Assembly (NCBI GenBank): GCA_030524455.1
Contig: JAUNGT010000018.1
Span: forward strand, 1-54,992
DNA from: Eubacteriales bacterium
Lineage (GTDB): Bacteria; Bacillota; Clostridia; Lachnospirales; Lachnospiraceae
Direction of reading: 5' to 3'
Length of the DNA stretch: 54,992 bases
Shown here: one piece after another, positions 53,017-54,992 of the stretch
How the letters are laid out: the number at the start of each line of letters is the position of its first letter
How positions within the stretch are numbered: the first letter of the stretch is position 1
Made by a program: the position numbers and the translations under genes
The notes under the pieces: generated by a model
Told to the model about the DNA's origin: nothing
The model's database searches: none
What the model saw: only the letters and a program-made list of their open reading frames with translations

Positions 53017-53421
53017 ATGTTATACAGTATGAAGCAGGCTTGTAAAACAGTGGGAATGACTTATGAAGCATTAAAATTTTATTGCAATCAAGGCCTAGTC
53101 CCGAATGTCAAACGTGATAAAAATAATTACAGGGTATTCGATGAGCATGACATCGAATGGATAAAAGGGCTTACTTGCTTAAAGCGGTGTGGAATGAGCC
53201 TTGAAGATATGAAACTATATCTAACCCTTTGTTTGCAAGGCAAGTCCACAATTCCAGAGCGAAAAGAAATTCTTGAAAAGCAGAGGAAACAACTGCTCGA
53301 TAAAATGGATAAGCTTCAAGAAGATATTGCTTTTATTGACTGGAAACAAAGTTACTACGATAATGTACTTGCAGGAAAAATAAAATACACCAGCAATTTA
53401 ATTGACGCAGACGATGAATAA
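53017..53421 (+). CDS. MerR-family regulator
   Basis: A 134-residue regulator with an N-terminal MerR winged helix (YSMKQACKTVGMTYEALKFY, GLVPNVKRDKNNYRVFDE) and a long dimerisation helix (about 80-120). It resembles AdhR-type regulators that sense aldehydes and lack a metal-binding Cys cluster, though it has several scattered Cys. It is divergent from the aldo/keto reductase and probably activates it through the 19-base-spacer promoter. Confidence 0.9.
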   Translation: MLYSMKQACKTVGMTYEALKFYCNQGLVPNVKRDKNNYRVFDEHDIEWIKGLTCLKRCGMSLEDMKLYLTLCLQGKSTIPERKEILEKQRKQLLDKMDKLQEDIAFIDWKQSYYDNVLAGKIKYTSNLIDADDE

Positions 53422-53423
53422 AT

Positions 53424-53470
53424 AAAATCCAGATATACCTCTATGCATTGTAGGGTGTATCTGGATTTTT
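53424..53470. terminator. Strong bidirectional terminator after MerR gene
   Basis: A 16-bp stem (AAAATCCAGATATACC, 53424-53439, with GGTGTATCTGGATTTT, 53454-53469, one G-U pair) and a run of Ts on each side. Confidence 0.85.
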
Positions 53471-53582
53471 AGAATAGTAGGGGCTGTCTTTCAAATTCTT
53501 GTGTGTTACTTTACCGCACATGAGCATTGTATGATGGCAGTAGAAAACGTAAGGAAAAGTGCGTAAATGCGGGGGCGCGGCT

Positions 53583-54068
53583 ATGGAAAAAAGAAGCGGA
53601 GTGTTGGGCCTGCTGAGCGGGATGGTGGACAGCCCGTTTTACGGAAAGCTGGTGTCCGAATGTCTGATTGCGGCGGAGGAACAGGGCTATGTGCTGGTGA
53701 TGGCCAGCGAATATTATGAGAAGCAGGAGTCCCAGCTGCTGGAACGGATCAGGGAGCAGCAGGTGGAGAGCGTGATCTTGCTGGGCGGCAACATGGACTA
53801 TCAGGCGATTGACGAGCGGATGCTTTCCATCGTCAATTACATGGCGGAATCTGTGCCCCTGGTCGTCATGGGCAAATCCCAGGGCGTGCCCTACTATGAG
53901 GTGCGGATTGACGAGTCCGGCGCGATGGAGCAGGCGATGGAATACCTGGTCCGCCGGCTGATCGGGACAGCCGTGGAGGCCGCCAGAGGCGGAAAACCGC
54001 AGCGGCTGCAGCTGATGGAGACAAAGCTGGCGGAGCGGGAGTCCTGCTGCCGGGCGGAGTTGGGCTGA
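53583..54068 (+). pseudogene. Internally deleted LacI-type regulator
   Basis: 161 residues. Residues 1-128 match the first part of a LacI/GalR sensor domain (MEKRSGVLGLLSGMVDSPFY, then YVLVMASEYYEKQES; MEQAMEYLVRRL), but the DNA-binding headpiece is absent. Residue 129 onward (IGTAVEAARGGKPQRLQLME, then TKLAERESCCRAELG) matches the far C-terminus of the family. About 130-150 middle residues are missing, the reading frame being kept through the junction. It cannot bind DNA and is unlikely to fold fully. High GC like the glycan locus, it may be a leftover of that locus's regulator. Confidence 0.75.
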
Positions 54069-54125
54069 AAAAAGGTGATTCGGCTTTTTTCCGCAAAATT
54101 GAAATATTTTCAAACATATTGGGGA

Positions 54126-54719
54126 TTACTGCATCTTGCTCCAACCCTCTGTGTTGTCCATAGTACCTGTGTCATATGTATCAAGCAAAACTTCTTTCAT
54201 TCCTTCTGCCTGATCCTGACAAATGGTAAACGTCACTTGATAGAAGTCATCGGATTCATTCAATGTAGGCTGCTCTTCTGAATATACCCATTTTTGAATA
54301 AAATAATTATGATTGCTCTCCCCATCAATGATATTGTCGATCAAAATTCCGTCCCTTCCATATTCCTGACTGATAAAGCCGTATGCTTTGTAACGACCGC
54401 TCGAAGATTCACAGAGTAGGACAATCTGATCCTTTAAAACGTCCTCACCTGCCTCTCCATAAACAATCGCATTCTCCAATCCGATTTCCTCTATCATTTC
54501 CTGCATTTTGCAGATGGTAATCCTTTCTTCACTGTCGTTTTCCATATCATGCTCAGCATTCTTGCCTGTCTCTGTAGTGTCCTCAATTGCAGCTGCATTT
54601 GACTCAATTGTCACAACCGCATCAGACTCTTTGACACCGGCGTTACTCTGACAAGCTGCTAACATCAAACAAAAGACACTTACCGTCAGTATCGAAACCA
54701 ATTTTTTCACTTTTTTCAT
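54126..54719 (-). CDS. Orphan lipoprotein of unknown function
   Basis: A 197-residue low-GC lipoprotein with signal MKKVKKLVSILTVSVFCLM and lipobox LAAC (Cys 23), an acidic linker (about 25-65) and a C-terminal domain (about 70-197) with no motif I recognise (CKMQEMIEEIGLENAIVYG; TFTICQDQAEGMKEVLLDT). AAGGAA is upstream of the ATG. It could be a DUF4830-like or other small lipoprotein. Alone at the contig end; composition differs from the main locus. Confidence 0.75.
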   Translation of the reverse strand: MKKVKKLVSILTVSVFCLMLAACQSNAGVKESDAVVTIESNAAAIEDTTETGKNAEHDMENDSEERITICKMQEMIEEIGLENAIVYGEAGEDVLKDQIVLLCESSSGRYKAYGFISQEYGRDGILIDNIIDGESNHNYFIQKWVYSEEQPTLNESDDFYQVTFTICQDQAEGMKEVLLDTYDTGTMDNTEGWSKMQ

Positions 54720-54992
54720 GCTATTATTCCTTCCAGATTCATTTGTAAATCAAATTCGTATTGTCATGTATGACGAAAATATCTTATGCAATTATCGTTT
54801 TAATGTGCAAATTCCGGTGAAATGGAGCGCCTGTTCCAACCTGTACCACCATCCTGCACCGGTTGAAATCAGCCAAAGTAAAATCAGCGTTTCCTTAGAA
54901 CCCACCATCCTGGTAAGCTCTGGCAATTACATAAGAAGGCTCATAAAATGCGCTGCAATTATAATTATCTATGGTTTCGCAGATATCATTGT
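54720..54992. other. Unassigned low-GC end of the window
   Basis: 273 bases with no recognised gene. On the minus strand a frame open from the end runs to a TAA at 54895, giving about 31 residues (CETIDNYNCSAFYEPSYVIA and a short tail), which could be the C-terminus of a gene beyond the window. No promoter for the lipoprotein was identified with confidence. Confidence 0.3.

Noticed and set aside
1..54992. CRISPR array, tRNA or rRNA genes
   Set aside because: No regularly spaced identical repeats and no tRNA or rRNA core sequence was recognised on either strand by eye; a search with a dedicated tool was not possible.

Overview
The window looks like one end of a draft or metagenome contig from a spore-forming, GC-rich Clostridia member, most likely a Lachnospiraceae-type gut anaerobe (inferred from gene content, not tested). 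Sporulation and germination genes (a GerA/SpoVAF-type germination protein, a SpoIID-domain protein, two CotF-like coat proteins), strong AGGAGG ribosome sites, ECF transporters and a Gram-positive glycan-use locus support this. Bases 1-44 are not biological: they match Illumina index-adapter sequence, so real sequence starts at about base 45.

Layout. 45-6618: cell-surface and spore genes, namely the tail of a coiled-coil protein, a germination protein, a polyprenyl-phosphate sugar transferase, a sortase-B-like lipoprotein that has lost its catalytic His and Cys, a small secreted protein, and a SpoIID/peptidoglycan-binding protein. 6713-8617: a GntR (YtrA-like) regulated ABC-2 exporter operon with a palindromic operator on its promoter. 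8939-14663: three packed genes of unknown function (a 1179-aa protein with a predominantly helical body, an actin/Hsp70-like protein, a TPR protein). 14704-18904: a PHP phosphatase and the gap-pgk-tpiA glycolytic genes. 19022-20750: an AT-rich two-gene module resembling AbiEi/AbiEii. 20973-26681: an AraC regulator, an ECF transporter (S, T and fused A components) and an ABC half-exporter whose Walker B motif lacks its Asp. 26762-31670: DUF3842, glycogen synthase, CcdA/TlpA redox proteins, a DUF3298-like protein and two coat proteins.

31693-51727 is a glycan-use region: an AraC regulator; a MalFG-type transporter with a DUF4091 protein; a divergent CBM9-like protein; a second, LplABC-type transporter; two GH29 fucosidases, a GH18 enzyme, a transglutaminase-fold protein, a YitT membrane protein and an M17 aminopeptidase. 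The enzymes have no visible signal peptides, so import of fucosylated oligosaccharides or glycopeptides followed by cytoplasmic breakdown is the simplest reading.

51773-54992 is a lower-GC, decaying end: an aldo/keto reductase fused out of frame to an alcohol dehydrogenase remnant, its divergent MerR regulator with a 19-bp-spacer promoter, a gutted LacI-type regulator, and an orphan lipoprotein. A palindromic intergenic repeat family occurs three times (8751, 42789, 50071); one copy forms a terminator, and two sit just upstream of genes where they open spurious 5' extensions of the reading frame.

Best candidates for something undescribed are the three-gene cluster at 8939-14663, the catalytically dead sortase with its secreted neighbour, the two-domain transglutaminase-like protein, and the palindromic repeat family.
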